Assembly (NCBI GenBank): GCA_963525745.1 | Contig: CAURMH010000056.1 | Span: 1-8,243 of the forward strand | Direction of reading: 5' to 3' | Source: CAURMH01 sp963525745 | GTDB taxonomy: Bacteria > Pseudomonadota > Gammaproteobacteria > Enterobacterales > Pasteurellaceae | DNA length: 8,243 nt | In this document: piece after piece, positions 1 to 6,331 of the stretch | Position numbering within the stretch: the first letter of the stretch is position 1 | How the letters are laid out: each line of letters begins with the position of its first letter | Translations under genes and position numbers: made by a program | The notes under the pieces: generated by a model | Seen by the model: the letters and a program-made list of their open reading frames with translations, nothing else | Told to the model about the DNA's origin: nothing | Database searches by the model: none

Positions 1-51
<51 letters not shown>

Positions 52-80
52 ATTTGACTGTTGACCTAACAACGACGCGT

Positions 81-108
81 ATTCTACGGATTTCCGACCT
101 ACTGTCAA
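81..108 (-). promoter_or_regulatory. Promoter of tRNA-Gly
   Basis: On the minus strand there is a perfect -35 TTGACA (complement of 103-108), a 16-base spacer and a -10 TAGAAT (complement of 81-86). The bases just after the -10 are GC-rich (ACGCGTCG). Such a discriminator is typical of stable-RNA promoters under stringent control; that control is inferred here. Transcription would begin near base 74, leaving a leader of about 23 bases before the tRNA. Confidence 0.8.
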
Positions 109-201
109 ACGGAAATTTCAGAATGTGCGTCGATTGACTAAAAATAATTCAATACGAAAAGACATTTCCGCTTATGAGCCGGTTTCGTTGCCGGCAAACC
201 T

Positions 202-230
202 CCGACAAATCGACCGCACTTTGCTATAAT
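202..230 (+). promoter_or_regulatory. Promoter of rlmL
   Basis: A perfect -10 TATAAT stands at 225-230. Seventeen bases upstream is CCGACA (202-207), matching four of six -35 consensus bases. Transcription would begin near 237, giving a leader of about 28 bases. The spacer contains a complete uptake signal (213-221). Confidence 0.65.
213..221 (-). repeat. DNA uptake signal, Hin-type core, in rlmL promoter spacer
   Basis: Exact 9-base core (ACCGCACTT on the plus strand) lying between the -35 and -10 of the predicted rlmL promoter. In Pasteurellaceae this word marks DNA for competence uptake. Confidence 0.9.
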
Positions 231-264
231 GTCGTCAGTTTAAATTCACTGATTGAGAATAAAA

Positions 265-2400
265 ATGCACCAATTATTTGCAACGACATCTCGTGGCTTT
301 GAAGAATTATTAAAAATCGAACTGACCGAGCTCGGCGCTGAAGCCTGCCGCTCGGCACAAGGCGGCGTTCATTTTCAAGCAGAAGACGAAGCGCTTTATC
401 AATGTTTACTTTGGTCGAGATTAAGTTCGCGTATCTTATTACCTATTACAACGACTAAAATTTATAGTGATTTAGATTTATATTCCGCCATTGTAAGCGT
501 CGATTGGCTGAGTTTATTTGATGAAACATCCACTTTTTTTGTAGATTTTAATGGCACGAATCAAGATATTCGCCATTCTCAGTTCGGGGCAATGCGGGTG
601 AAAGACGGTATTGTCGATTATTTTGCGCGAAAAGGAAAAACGCGCCCAAAGGTGGATAAAGTCAATCCTGATGTCAGAATTCACGCTTATTTAAATCGGG
701 AAAATGTGGTTCTATCCCTTGATTTAAGCGGTGAAGCGCTGCATTTACGCGGCTACCGTGAAGCAAGCGGCCAAGCGCCGTTGCGGGAAACGTTAGCCGC
801 GGCAATTATATTACGTTCAAATTGGCAGAAGGGAACCCCGCTTGTTGATCCGATGTGTGGTTCGGGAACGCTACTCATTGAAGCGGCACAAATGGAAGCC
901 AAAATCGCTCCGCGTTTATTGCGTTCCGATTGGGGATTTAATCATTGGAAAGGGCACAATTCGACAGCCTGGGAAAAAATTAAGCATGTGGCGCTAAGCT
1001 GTGCCCAAAATAGCAGGCAAATCGTCTCTAAACACTTTTATGGTTTCGATCTTGACGGTAATGTGCTTGAAAAAGCAAGAAAAAATGCCGAACGTGCCGG
1101 CGTGGCGCATTTGATTGAATTTAAGCAAAAGGACGTTGCCGAATTGCAAAATCCTTGCCCGACTGAAATCGGCACTGTCGTTTGTAATCCGCCTTATGGT
1201 GGACGCCTGGGCGCAACACCGGCGTTAGTTGCACTTTATTCGATATTTGGTCAGCGTCTGAAAATACACTTCGCCGGTTGGAACGCCTCAATTTTTAGCG
1301 GTGAACCAACGTTATTGGATTGTTTACGTTTACGTAGTCATCGCCAATTTAAAGCCAAAAACGGGCCGCTTGATTGTATCCAAAAGAATTATCAAATCGC
1401 CCCAAAAACATCGCAAAGTGCGGTCGAAAATCGGGAAGTTTCCGATAAATCAATGAGCGTCGCGGTGGATTTTGCTAACCGATTACAAAAAAATCTGAAA
1501 AAATTTGAAAAATGGGCGGCTCAGCAGAATTTGAATGCATATCGTTTATATGATGCCGATTTGCCGGAATATAATTTAGCGATTGATCGTTATGCGGATT
1601 ATATTGTGGTACAGGAATATGCCGCGCCAAAAAATATTGACGAACGCAAAGCGCGTCAACGTTTATTGGATGCAGTACAAGCCACTTTAACGGTAACGGG
1701 GGTTGAAACAAACAAGTTGATTTTGAAGGTTCGTCAGAAACAAAAAGGATCTAATCAATATGAAAAATTAGCAAATAAAGGAGAATATTTTTATATTCAT
1801 GAATATGGTGCTAATTTGTGGGTAAATCTGACGGACTATTTAGATACGGGGCTATTTTTGGATCATCGTTTGACACGTAAGCTGGTTGGTGAAATGGCTG
1901 CGGATAAGGATTTTTTAAATCTTTTCGCTTATACGGGCTCAGCAACGGTTTATGCGGCACTAGGCGGGGCAAAATCAACAACGACCGTAGATATGTCTAA
2001 CACCTATTTGAATTGGGCCGAACAGAATTTAATTTTGAATGATATTGACGGCAAACAGCATAAGCTGATTCAGGCGGACTGCCTACAATGGTTAGAAAAA
2101 TGTCGGCAGGAATTTGATTTGATTTTTGTCGATCCGCCAACGTTTTCAAATTCAAAGCGAATGGAAAATAGCTGGGATGTGCAGCGTGATCATATAAAAC
2201 TGATGAGCCGGCTAAAACGTATTTTACGTACCGACGGTTCAATTGTATTTTCAAACAATAAACGCGGATTCAAGATGGATTTTAGCGGATTAGCTCAACT
2301 GGGGCTACATGCCACGGAAATTTCAGTAAAAACGTTACCTCTTGATTTTGAACGCAATAAACAAATTCATAATTGTTGGCTGATTCGGATTCAAACCTGA
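265..2400 (+). CDS. rlmL: 23S rRNA (guanine) methyltransferase RlmKL, two-domain fusion
   Basis: The product is 711 residues, close to the E. coli enzyme (702). It modifies 23S rRNA in the cytoplasm during 50S assembly: in E. coli the N-terminal RlmL half makes m2G2445 and the C-terminal RlmK half makes m7G2069. Domains in order: a short N-terminal segment and THUMP RNA-binding domain to about residue 155; the RlmL SAM-dependent methyltransferase with motif I VDPMCGSGT (194-202) and catalytic motif NPPYGG (308-313); a linker near 380-400; then the RlmK domain with FAYTGSAT (554-561) and DPPTF (623-627). All key motifs are intact. I chose ATG 265, which gives the family N-terminus MHQLFATTSRG. 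An in-frame TTG four codons upstream (253) is less likely. The ribosome site is weak (GAGA at 255-258). An exact uptake signal sits in the interdomain linker. The gene ends overlapping menH tail to tail. Confidence 0.97.
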   Translation: MHQLFATTSRGFEELLKIELTELGAEACRSAQGGVHFQAEDEALYQCLLWSRLSSRILLPITTTKIYSDLDLYSAIVSVDWLSLFDETSTFFVDFNGTNQDIRHSQFGAMRVKDGIVDYFARKGKTRPKVDKVNPDVRIHAYLNRENVVLSLDLSGEALHLRGYREASGQAPLRETLAAAIILRSNWQKGTPLVDPMCGSGTLLIEAAQMEAKIAPRLLRSDWGFNHWKGHNSTAWEKIKHVALSCAQNSRQIVSKHFYGFDLDGNVLEKARKNAERAGVAHLIEFKQKDVAELQNPCPTEIGTVVCNPPYGGRLGATPALVALYSIFGQRLKIHFAGWNASIFSGEPTLLDCLRLRSHRQFKAKNGPLDCIQKNYQIAPKTSQSAVENREVSDKSMSVAVDFANRLQKNLKKFEKWAAQQNLNAYRLYDADLPEYNLAIDRYADYIVVQEYAAPKNIDERKARQRLLDAVQATLTVTGVETNKLILKVRQKQKGSNQYEKLANKGEYFYIHEYGANLWVNLTDYLDTGLFLDHRLTRKLVGEMAADKDFLNLFAYTGSATVYAALGGAKSTTTVDMSNTYLNWAEQNLILNDIDGKQHKLIQADCLQWLEKCRQEFDLIFVDPPTFSNSKRMENSWDVQRDHIKLMSRLKRILRTDGSIVFSNNKRGFKMDFSGLAQLGLHATEISVKTLPLDFERNKQIHNCWLIRIQT
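1416..1424 (+). repeat. DNA uptake signal, Hin-type core, in rlmL
   Basis: Exact AAGTGCGGT, preceded by A. It is read as Ser-Ala-Val around residues 384-387, in the poorly conserved linker between the two methyltransferase domains, where a fixed DNA word costs least. Confidence 0.9.
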
Positions 2401-3140
2401 TATTCGGTTAAATCGGCGATAAGTGCGTCGAGCTTTTGCGCAAAAAGAAGCGGGTTTTCTAAATGGGCATTGTGCCCGGCTTGTTCTATAAGCGTAAACG
2501 GAAGCCCCTTTTTCCGGGCAAGAGTACAAAATTTGCGATCCCGCTCGCCGCAAAAATAGAAAAATGGAAGAGAATCCGACCGCACTTTGCTGTAAAAATT
2601 TGGCTGGCGCGCCAAGCTGGTTGCCATCAACATTTTTCCGATATGGCTTCCGCGATTGTATTTGCGTTTGAGAATAAGCAGACGCCGTTCCGTTTCGCTC
2701 AGATGATTAAAAATGGGTTGTTGATACCAATCGCTAAGAACATTTTCCATCGTTTCATTGTTAAAACGCATCGCCCATTTTTGATCGTGCAGCCAACGCG
2801 TAAGCCGCTCTTCTACAGAATCCAACCCCAGATTTGCCCCTTCTGCGACAACCGCCTTTAATTGTGTTCGATCAAGTTTCGCCTGATATGCATAGTAAAG
2901 TGCCAGTCGTCCACCCAGCGAGTATCCGATCAAAATGTAGGGTTCTTTACCGACAAGACAACGAATCTTTTTCGCTAGAAATTGCGCGGAAGATTCAAAA
3001 TCACTGATATTGGCGTTCTGTTCCGCACCATGTAGCGGTAAATCGATTGAAATACAACGAAAGTGCGGTAGGTTTTCGATGACTTTTTGCCAATCGGTTT
3101 TTGAGCCGAGTAAACCGTGTAAAAAAACCAGGGTAAGCAT
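2391..3140 (-). CDS. menH: SHCHC synthase MenH (alpha/beta hydrolase fold)
   Basis: A 249-residue protein that removes pyruvate from SEPHCHC to give 2-succinyl-6-hydroxy-2,4-cyclohexadiene-1-carboxylate (SHCHC) in menaquinone synthesis. The alpha/beta hydrolase signature is complete: HGLLGS (8-13) for the oxyanion loop, nucleophile Ser74 in GYSLGGR, Asp201 in GERDRKF and His223 in AGHNAH. The last two motifs closely resemble those I recall around Asp210 and His232 of E. coli MenH, so this is MenH rather than a generic esterase. The start is ATG (complement of 3138-3140), preceded by a weak GGA six bases upstream. It is the third men gene of the leftward cluster, 47 bases after menD, with a hairpin in the gap. 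Its last 10 bases overlap the end of rlmL on the other strand. Two exact uptake signals lie inside it. Confidence 0.93.
   Translation of the reverse strand: MLTLVFLHGLLGSKTDWQKVIENLPHFRCISIDLPLHGAEQNANISDFESSAQFLAKKIRCLVGKEPYILIGYSLGGRLALYYAYQAKLDRTQLKAVVAEGANLGLDSVEERLTRWLHDQKWAMRFNNETMENVLSDWYQQPIFNHLSETERRLLILKRKYNRGSHIGKMLMATSLARQPNFYSKVRSDSLPFFYFCGERDRKFCTLARKKGLPFTLIEQAGHNAHLENPLLFAQKLDALIADLTEYQV
2579..2587 (-). repeat. DNA uptake signal, Hin-type core, in menH
   Basis: Exact core on the minus strand, the same strand as menH, where it encodes Lys-Val-Arg near residue 185. The flank on the minus strand is AAA before and TCG after. Confidence 0.9.
3061..3069 (+). repeat. DNA uptake signal, Hin-type core, in menH
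   Basis: Exact AAGTGCGGT on the plus strand, antisense to menH. In the gene it is read as Pro-His-Phe near residues 25-27, before the SIDLPLHG stretch. Confidence 0.9.
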
Positions 3141-3160
3141 TGTTTATCCGGATTGAAGAA

Positions 3161-3180
3161 AAGCGAACCTAAGTTCGCTT
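3161..3180 (-). terminator. Possible rho-independent terminator between menD and menH
   Basis: A perfect 8-base stem, AAGCGAAC/GTTCGCTT, encloses a 4-base loop. On the minus strand the stem runs into TTTTCTTC, a T-rich tail. It begins 8 bases beyond the menD stop codon (3188) and precedes the menH start (3140). On the plus strand no T-tract follows, so any termination acts on the leftward men transcript. The tail is interrupted by C, so leakage into menH or attenuation is more likely than a full stop. Confidence 0.6.
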
Positions 3181-3187
3181 GACAAAA

Positions 3188-4894
3188 TTATTCTCCGATG
3201 ACGGCATGGCTGATTTGTTCAATTAATCGTTTATAAATTGAACTGCCGTCACTCGGGCTTGTTTTAATTTCAATTAACGTCGCTTTACGTCGTGTATAGG
3301 CCTGCTTGAGGATCGCGGTAAGATCCGCCCAAGTATAAGGCAAGGCGTATTTCAAGCCGAACATGGCCGCAATTTGTGAAAATTCACTATTATGCGGCAA
3401 GCGGTAAAATTGTTCTTTTATTTTTTCGTCAACAGGAAGCATGTCAAATATTGCGCCGCCATTATTATTAATAACAAAAATAATAACCGGTTGGGATACA
3501 TTTTTAAATAGCGCAAATGAGTTTAAATCGTATAACGCGGAGGTATCCCCGATCATGGCGACGAGCGGTTGTTCGGCGCCTACGGCAATTCCGGCTGCGG
3601 TAGCCAACAAGCCGTCAATCCCGCTTGCGCCGCGGTTCGTGTAAATCGGATAGCCTTCGGGTAATTTGGTTAGCGCATCGACCAGGCGAACGAATAAACT
3701 GTTTCCTAAAAATAAGATGCCGTTGTAGTGCAGCGTACGTTCGATATGGTGAGCCAAAGAAGCTTCATTAAGGTTATTGCCAACCTGCTGCTCAATAAAA
3801 TTCTCGCAGAATTTCGCCAGCGCCAACGGTTCCAACAACCATGGTTTTTGACGAAGCGGTGGGTGGGCGCGTAGCCAGTGATGAACTTTCGCATTGAAAC
3901 GCGTGTGTTTATGATGATAAGCATCCACAACATTATCGCTTTGTTCAACAATCCAATATTCGTTATTAAACGCCTGAAGGAATTGATTAATCCGTTTACT
4001 AATAAAGCGCGAACCAAGCTGAATGACAATATCCGCCTGCAGTAATTTTTGTTTAACGGTTTGATTTGCCAACCAAATATCCGCATAAGGCGTAATCGGC
4101 TCGACACCCGATTGAATATCGGTCAGCAAGATCCATCCCATGGCATTGGCCCAAGCGTTAATTCCCATAGACTGCTCAGCCGGCAATTGTCCTACGACGA
4201 CAACGCCGCGTTTCGTTCGCCAGCTATCCCAATGTTCATGCATGATCACTTCTTGTTGTAGCGGCTTATGTTCGGTCCATGGCTTTTGTACGGATAACCA
4301 ATGACCGATAGAGATGAGCCACGGATTTGTGTCAATTTCATGCTCGTTCGCTTCATACAACGGTTCGGCGAAAGGGACGTTAATATGTATAACCCCGCCG
4401 CTTTGCTGTTGTTTAAAACAAGCTTGTTCAAGGGTGGTAATCAACCACTGCGGCGCATAGTCCTGATTCGGTTTAGGCAGGTTTATCGCCGCGACCGGAT
4501 ATTGAGCATACATATTTTGTTGTAAAATCGCCTGATTCGCACCGCACTCTAATAATTCCGGCGGGCGATCGGCCGTCAGTACCACAAGGGTTACACCGGT
4601 TTGACGCGCTTCAATAATGGCCGGATATAAATTGGCCGCCGCAGTCCCAGAGGTAACAATAATGGCGACGGGCGCTTGTTTGACTTTGGCAAGACCTAGT
4701 GCAAAAAAGCCTAAGCCGCGTTCATCAAAATGCACATGACAGATTGCACGCTGGTTATTTTGCAGACGAATCGCTTCCAACGTAAGCGGGGTAGAACGAG
4801 AGCCTGGGCCAATGCAAAAATGTGTGACACCTTGGCGGACTAAGGTTTCCATAATGACTTTAGACCAACAACGATTAAATACGCTCACTGACAT
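3188..4894 (-). CDS. menD: SEPHCHC synthase MenD (thiamine diphosphate enzyme)
   Basis: A 568-residue protein (E. coli MenD is 556). It decarboxylates 2-oxoglutarate on thiamine diphosphate and adds the succinyl-semialdehyde unit to isochorismate, giving SEPHCHC, the committed step of menaquinone synthesis. Visible motifs: GPGSRSTPL (29-37); HFDERGLG (55-62), whose Glu58 is the family's cofactor-activating glutamate; TSGTAAANLYPA (81-92); LTADRPPEL (106-114); GNSL (397-400) and NRGASGIDG (420-428); and the cofactor and metal motif GD (449-450) to NNNGG (476-480). The start ATG overlaps the last base of the menF stop (TAATG), with a good ribosome site AGGGAG about 10 bases upstream inside menF, so translation is probably coupled. 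No defect is visible. Unlike its neighbours it contains no exact uptake signal, only a one-mismatch copy at 4541-4549. Confidence 0.97.
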   Translation of the reverse strand: MSVSVFNRCWSKVIMETLVRQGVTHFCIGPGSRSTPLTLEAIRLQNNQRAICHVHFDERGLGFFALGLAKVKQAPVAIIVTSGTAAANLYPAIIEARQTGVTLVVLTADRPPELLECGANQAILQQNMYAQYPVAAINLPKPNQDYAPQWLITTLEQACFKQQQSGGVIHINVPFAEPLYEANEHEIDTNPWLISIGHWLSVQKPWTEHKPLQQEVIMHEHWDSWRTKRGVVVVGQLPAEQSMGINAWANAMGWILLTDIQSGVEPITPYADIWLANQTVKQKLLQADIVIQLGSRFISKRINQFLQAFNNEYWIVEQSDNVVDAYHHKHTRFNAKVHHWLRAHPPLRQKPWLLEPLALAKFCENFIEQQVGNNLNEASLAHHIERTLHYNGILFLGNSLFVRLVDALTKLPEGYPIYTNRGASGIDGLLATAAGIAVGAEQPLVAMIGDTSALYDLNSFALFKNVSQPVIIFVINNNGGAIFDMLPVDEKIKEQFYRLPHNSEFSQIAAMFGLKYALPYTWADLTAILKQAYTRRKATLIEIKTSPSDGSSIYKRLIEQISHAVIGE

Positions 4895-6174
4895 TATTTT
4901 GCTTCTCCCTCATCTTGTAGCAACGATACCAGCCCTAAGGCTTTTCGGTCAATTTCCCGCCATTCCGTTAACGGATCGGACTCTTCAACAATGCCGGCGC
5001 CGGCAAAAATACGAATTCGGTTCGATTCAATAAAGGCGGAACGAATAGTAACACAGAATTCGGCTTCTTCCTTAGTGATTATGCCCAGTGTGCCGGCATA
5101 CCAGTGTCGATCAAACTGCTCAATTTCGGCTAAAGCCTGTTTTGCCGCTTGTTGAGGCAGACCGGAAACAGCGGCGGTAGGATGAATCGCTTGCAGCAAA
5201 TCCGCATCTGAGACGCCTGACTTGAGTAACGCTTGAATATGGCGAACTAAATGTTGTACTTTGCGTAACGGTTTTAAGGCAATTTCCTGAATTTGAATTT
5301 GTTCGGTAAACGTTTCAATATTATGCAAAATATCCTTAACCACAAGCCAATTTTCATTTAAATTTTTACGGTCATTAAGTAACCAATCCGCTTGTTGCCG
5401 ATTGATCAGTTCATCGTCAGTTACCGCTGCAGTACCGGCAAGCGCTTCGGTTGTTAACTGATTATTACAACGCTGAAACAAACGCTCCGGTGTCGATCCG
5501 ACAAAACTCAGCTGCGCATTTTCCGCCCATAAAAAGTGATAGCAACCTTGATTTTGTTTTTCACTTGCCGCAAGAAAATCTTTTGCATTGACGCTTTGCG
5601 TGAGTTGAAACTCAGTTTCATTAGCCAACACTACTTTAATCAAAGTGCCTTGTTTTATCTTAACCAGTGCCTGTTCAACCCATGCGCACCAAGTAGCCTG
5701 ATCCGCCTTCTGCCTTTTATTCAAGTCAGATTGTTTAACAAGCGGTTGAAGTGCGGTCGTTTTATCTAACGTTTCTAATTGTGTCAACACTTGAGCAAGC
5801 TGAACAACATCGGAAAAGGCCGATATTTTTACGGTACCTTCCCCTTGTTCAACCAAAATTTGCGGAATGTAAAAGTGAGCGCTGCCATGAAATTGAAGGC
5901 CGCCGAAAATAGGAATCGAATATTCGGCTAAGGCTTGCTTTAACGAATTTATATCAAAAAATGACCGCACTTTTCCTATGGCGGCGATTTTTCGCGGCTG
6001 TTCGCGAAAATTGAAATAAAATTGCGGGTAGTTCGTCTGAGCCTTAAGCCAAGGCAACAAATCTATCGACATTGTTGTCTCTATCGTCGCCATAGCAATT
6101 TCCTGCGCAGCGGTGAAACTATGCGCTTGTAATTGTCGGCGTAATTCAACTTTAGCCTGCTCTAAAAATCCCAT
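4894..6174 (-). CDS. menF: Isochorismate synthase MenF
   Basis: A 426-residue member of the chorismate-binding family (with EntC, TrpE and PabB). It converts chorismate to isochorismate with Mg2+, the entry step to menaquinone. The N-terminal half (to about 150) is variable. The C-terminal catalytic half has Lys180 in IKVVLA (the general base that activates water in MenF), STPERLF (227-233), TEALAGT (242-248) with the general-acid Glu243, HPTAAV (331-336) and FAGAGIVEESDP (390-401). A water-activating Lys plus the operon with menD and menH favour isochorismate synthase over anthranilate or aminodeoxychorismate synthase; the men context also argues against EntC. The ATG at 6174 lacks a clear Shine-Dalgarno, but the length fits the family and a promoter lies just upstream. 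It contains two exact Hin-type uptake signals and one Apl-type signal. Confidence 0.95.
   Translation of the reverse strand: MGFLEQAKVELRRQLQAHSFTAAQEIAMATIETTMSIDLLPWLKAQTNYPQFYFNFREQPRKIAAIGKVRSFFDINSLKQALAEYSIPIFGGLQFHGSAHFYIPQILVEQGEGTVKISAFSDVVQLAQVLTQLETLDKTTALQPLVKQSDLNKRQKADQATWCAWVEQALVKIKQGTLIKVVLANETEFQLTQSVNAKDFLAASEKQNQGCYHFLWAENAQLSFVGSTPERLFQRCNNQLTTEALAGTAAVTDDELINRQQADWLLNDRKNLNENWLVVKDILHNIETFTEQIQIQEIALKPLRKVQHLVRHIQALLKSGVSDADLLQAIHPTAAVSGLPQQAAKQALAEIEQFDRHWYAGTLGIITKEEAEFCVTIRSAFIESNRIRIFAGAGIVEESDPLTEWREIDRKALGLVSLLQDEGEAK
4901..4910 (-). promoter_or_regulatory. Ribosome binding site of menD inside the menF end
   Basis: On the minus strand AGGGAGAAGC precedes the menD ATG by 6 to 10 bases. 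It is the strongest Shine-Dalgarno match in the men cluster and supports the ATG at 4894 as the menD start, right at the menF stop. Confidence 0.75.
5738..5746 (+). repeat. DNA uptake signal, Apl-type core, in menF
   Basis: Exact ACAAGCGGT, the core used by the Actinobacillus pleuropneumoniae subclade. It lies two bases before an exact Hin-type core. In menF it overlaps codons for Gln-Pro-Leu-Val (143-146), in a variable segment. A single copy may be chance. Confidence 0.5.
5749..5757 (+). repeat. DNA uptake signal, Hin-type core, in menF
   Basis: Exact AAGTGCGGT on the plus strand, antisense to menF. In the gene it is read as Thr-Ala-Leu (140-142), in the variable segment before the catalytic half. 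Confidence 0.9.
5964..5972 (-). repeat. DNA uptake signal, Hin-type core, in menF
   Basis: Exact core on the minus strand, encoding Lys-Val-Arg (68-70). It is followed on that strand by an AT-rich stretch (CATTTTTTGATATAAA), which resembles the extended uptake consensus well. Confidence 0.92.
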
Positions 6175-6208
6175 TTTAGTGATGTTATCTATACCAAAAA
6201 TGGCGCTT

Positions 6209-6237
6209 ATTCTACCGCACTTTATAAAATTTGAGAA
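6209..6237 (-). promoter_or_regulatory. Promoter of the menF-menD-menH cluster
   Basis: On the minus strand the -10 is TAGAAT (complement of 6209-6214), with a 17-base spacer and TTCTCA (complement of 6232-6237; four of six -35 matches). Transcription would begin near 6202, about 28 bases before the menF ATG. An uptake signal fills the 3' part of the spacer and shares one base with the -10. Confidence 0.6.
6214..6222 (-). repeat. DNA uptake signal, Hin-type core, at the men promoter
   Basis: Exact core on the minus strand, its last T being the first base of the predicted -10 TAGAAT. An AT-rich flank lies upstream of it on that strand. Confidence 0.9.
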
Positions 6238-6298
6238 AGATAAAAAATTCGCTTGTCTGCACTTTTCAAGCAGGAAAATTAAGCGTAGATTAATGCGA

Positions 6299-6304
6299 TA
6301 TAAT
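6299..6304 (+). promoter_or_regulatory. -10 element of the alaA promoter
   Basis: A perfect TATAAT lies 27 bases before the alaA start codon. I see no good -35 hexamer at 16 to 18 bases, and no TG extension at the correct place. The promoter may therefore depend on an activator, which is inference. It is divergent from the men promoter in a shared 157-base gap. Confidence 0.5.
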
Positions 6305-6319
6305 TTTTAGATGATACTT

Positions 6320-6323
6320 AGGA
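6320..6323 (+). promoter_or_regulatory. Ribosome binding site of alaA
   Basis: AGGA spaced 8 bases from the ATG at 6332. It decides between that start and the in-frame ATG at 6311, which has no such site. Confidence 0.65.
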
Positions 6324-6331
6324 TGCCCGTT

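Noticed and set aside
178..200. Short overlapping inverted repeats (GCCGG/CCGGC and GGTTT/AAACC) upstream of the rlmL promoter
   Set aside because: Five-base stems with large loops are expected by chance and no T-tail or known operator is present.
253..264. TTG at 253 as the rlmL start, adding four residues
   Set aside because: ATG at 265 gives the family N-terminus and follows a plausible leader; the TTG adds residues absent from relatives as I remember them.
2434..2445. 12-base perfect palindrome TTTTGCGCAAAA as a terminator or operator after rlmL
   Set aside because: It lies inside menH coding sequence, has no loop and no following T-tract; it encodes ordinary residues near the MenH end.
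2463..2861. Rightward 132-codon open frame opposite menH
   Set aside because: It is a shadow of menH, which has an intact catalytic triad and family motifs; the antisense frame shows none.
4541..4549. Uptake signal in menD
   Set aside because: ACCGCACTC differs from the core at one essential position, so it is not counted as a signal.
6311..6331. ATG at 6311 as the alaA start
   Set aside because: It is only 7 bases after the -10, so would fall at the transcription start, has no ribosome site, and adds residues not seen in AlaA.
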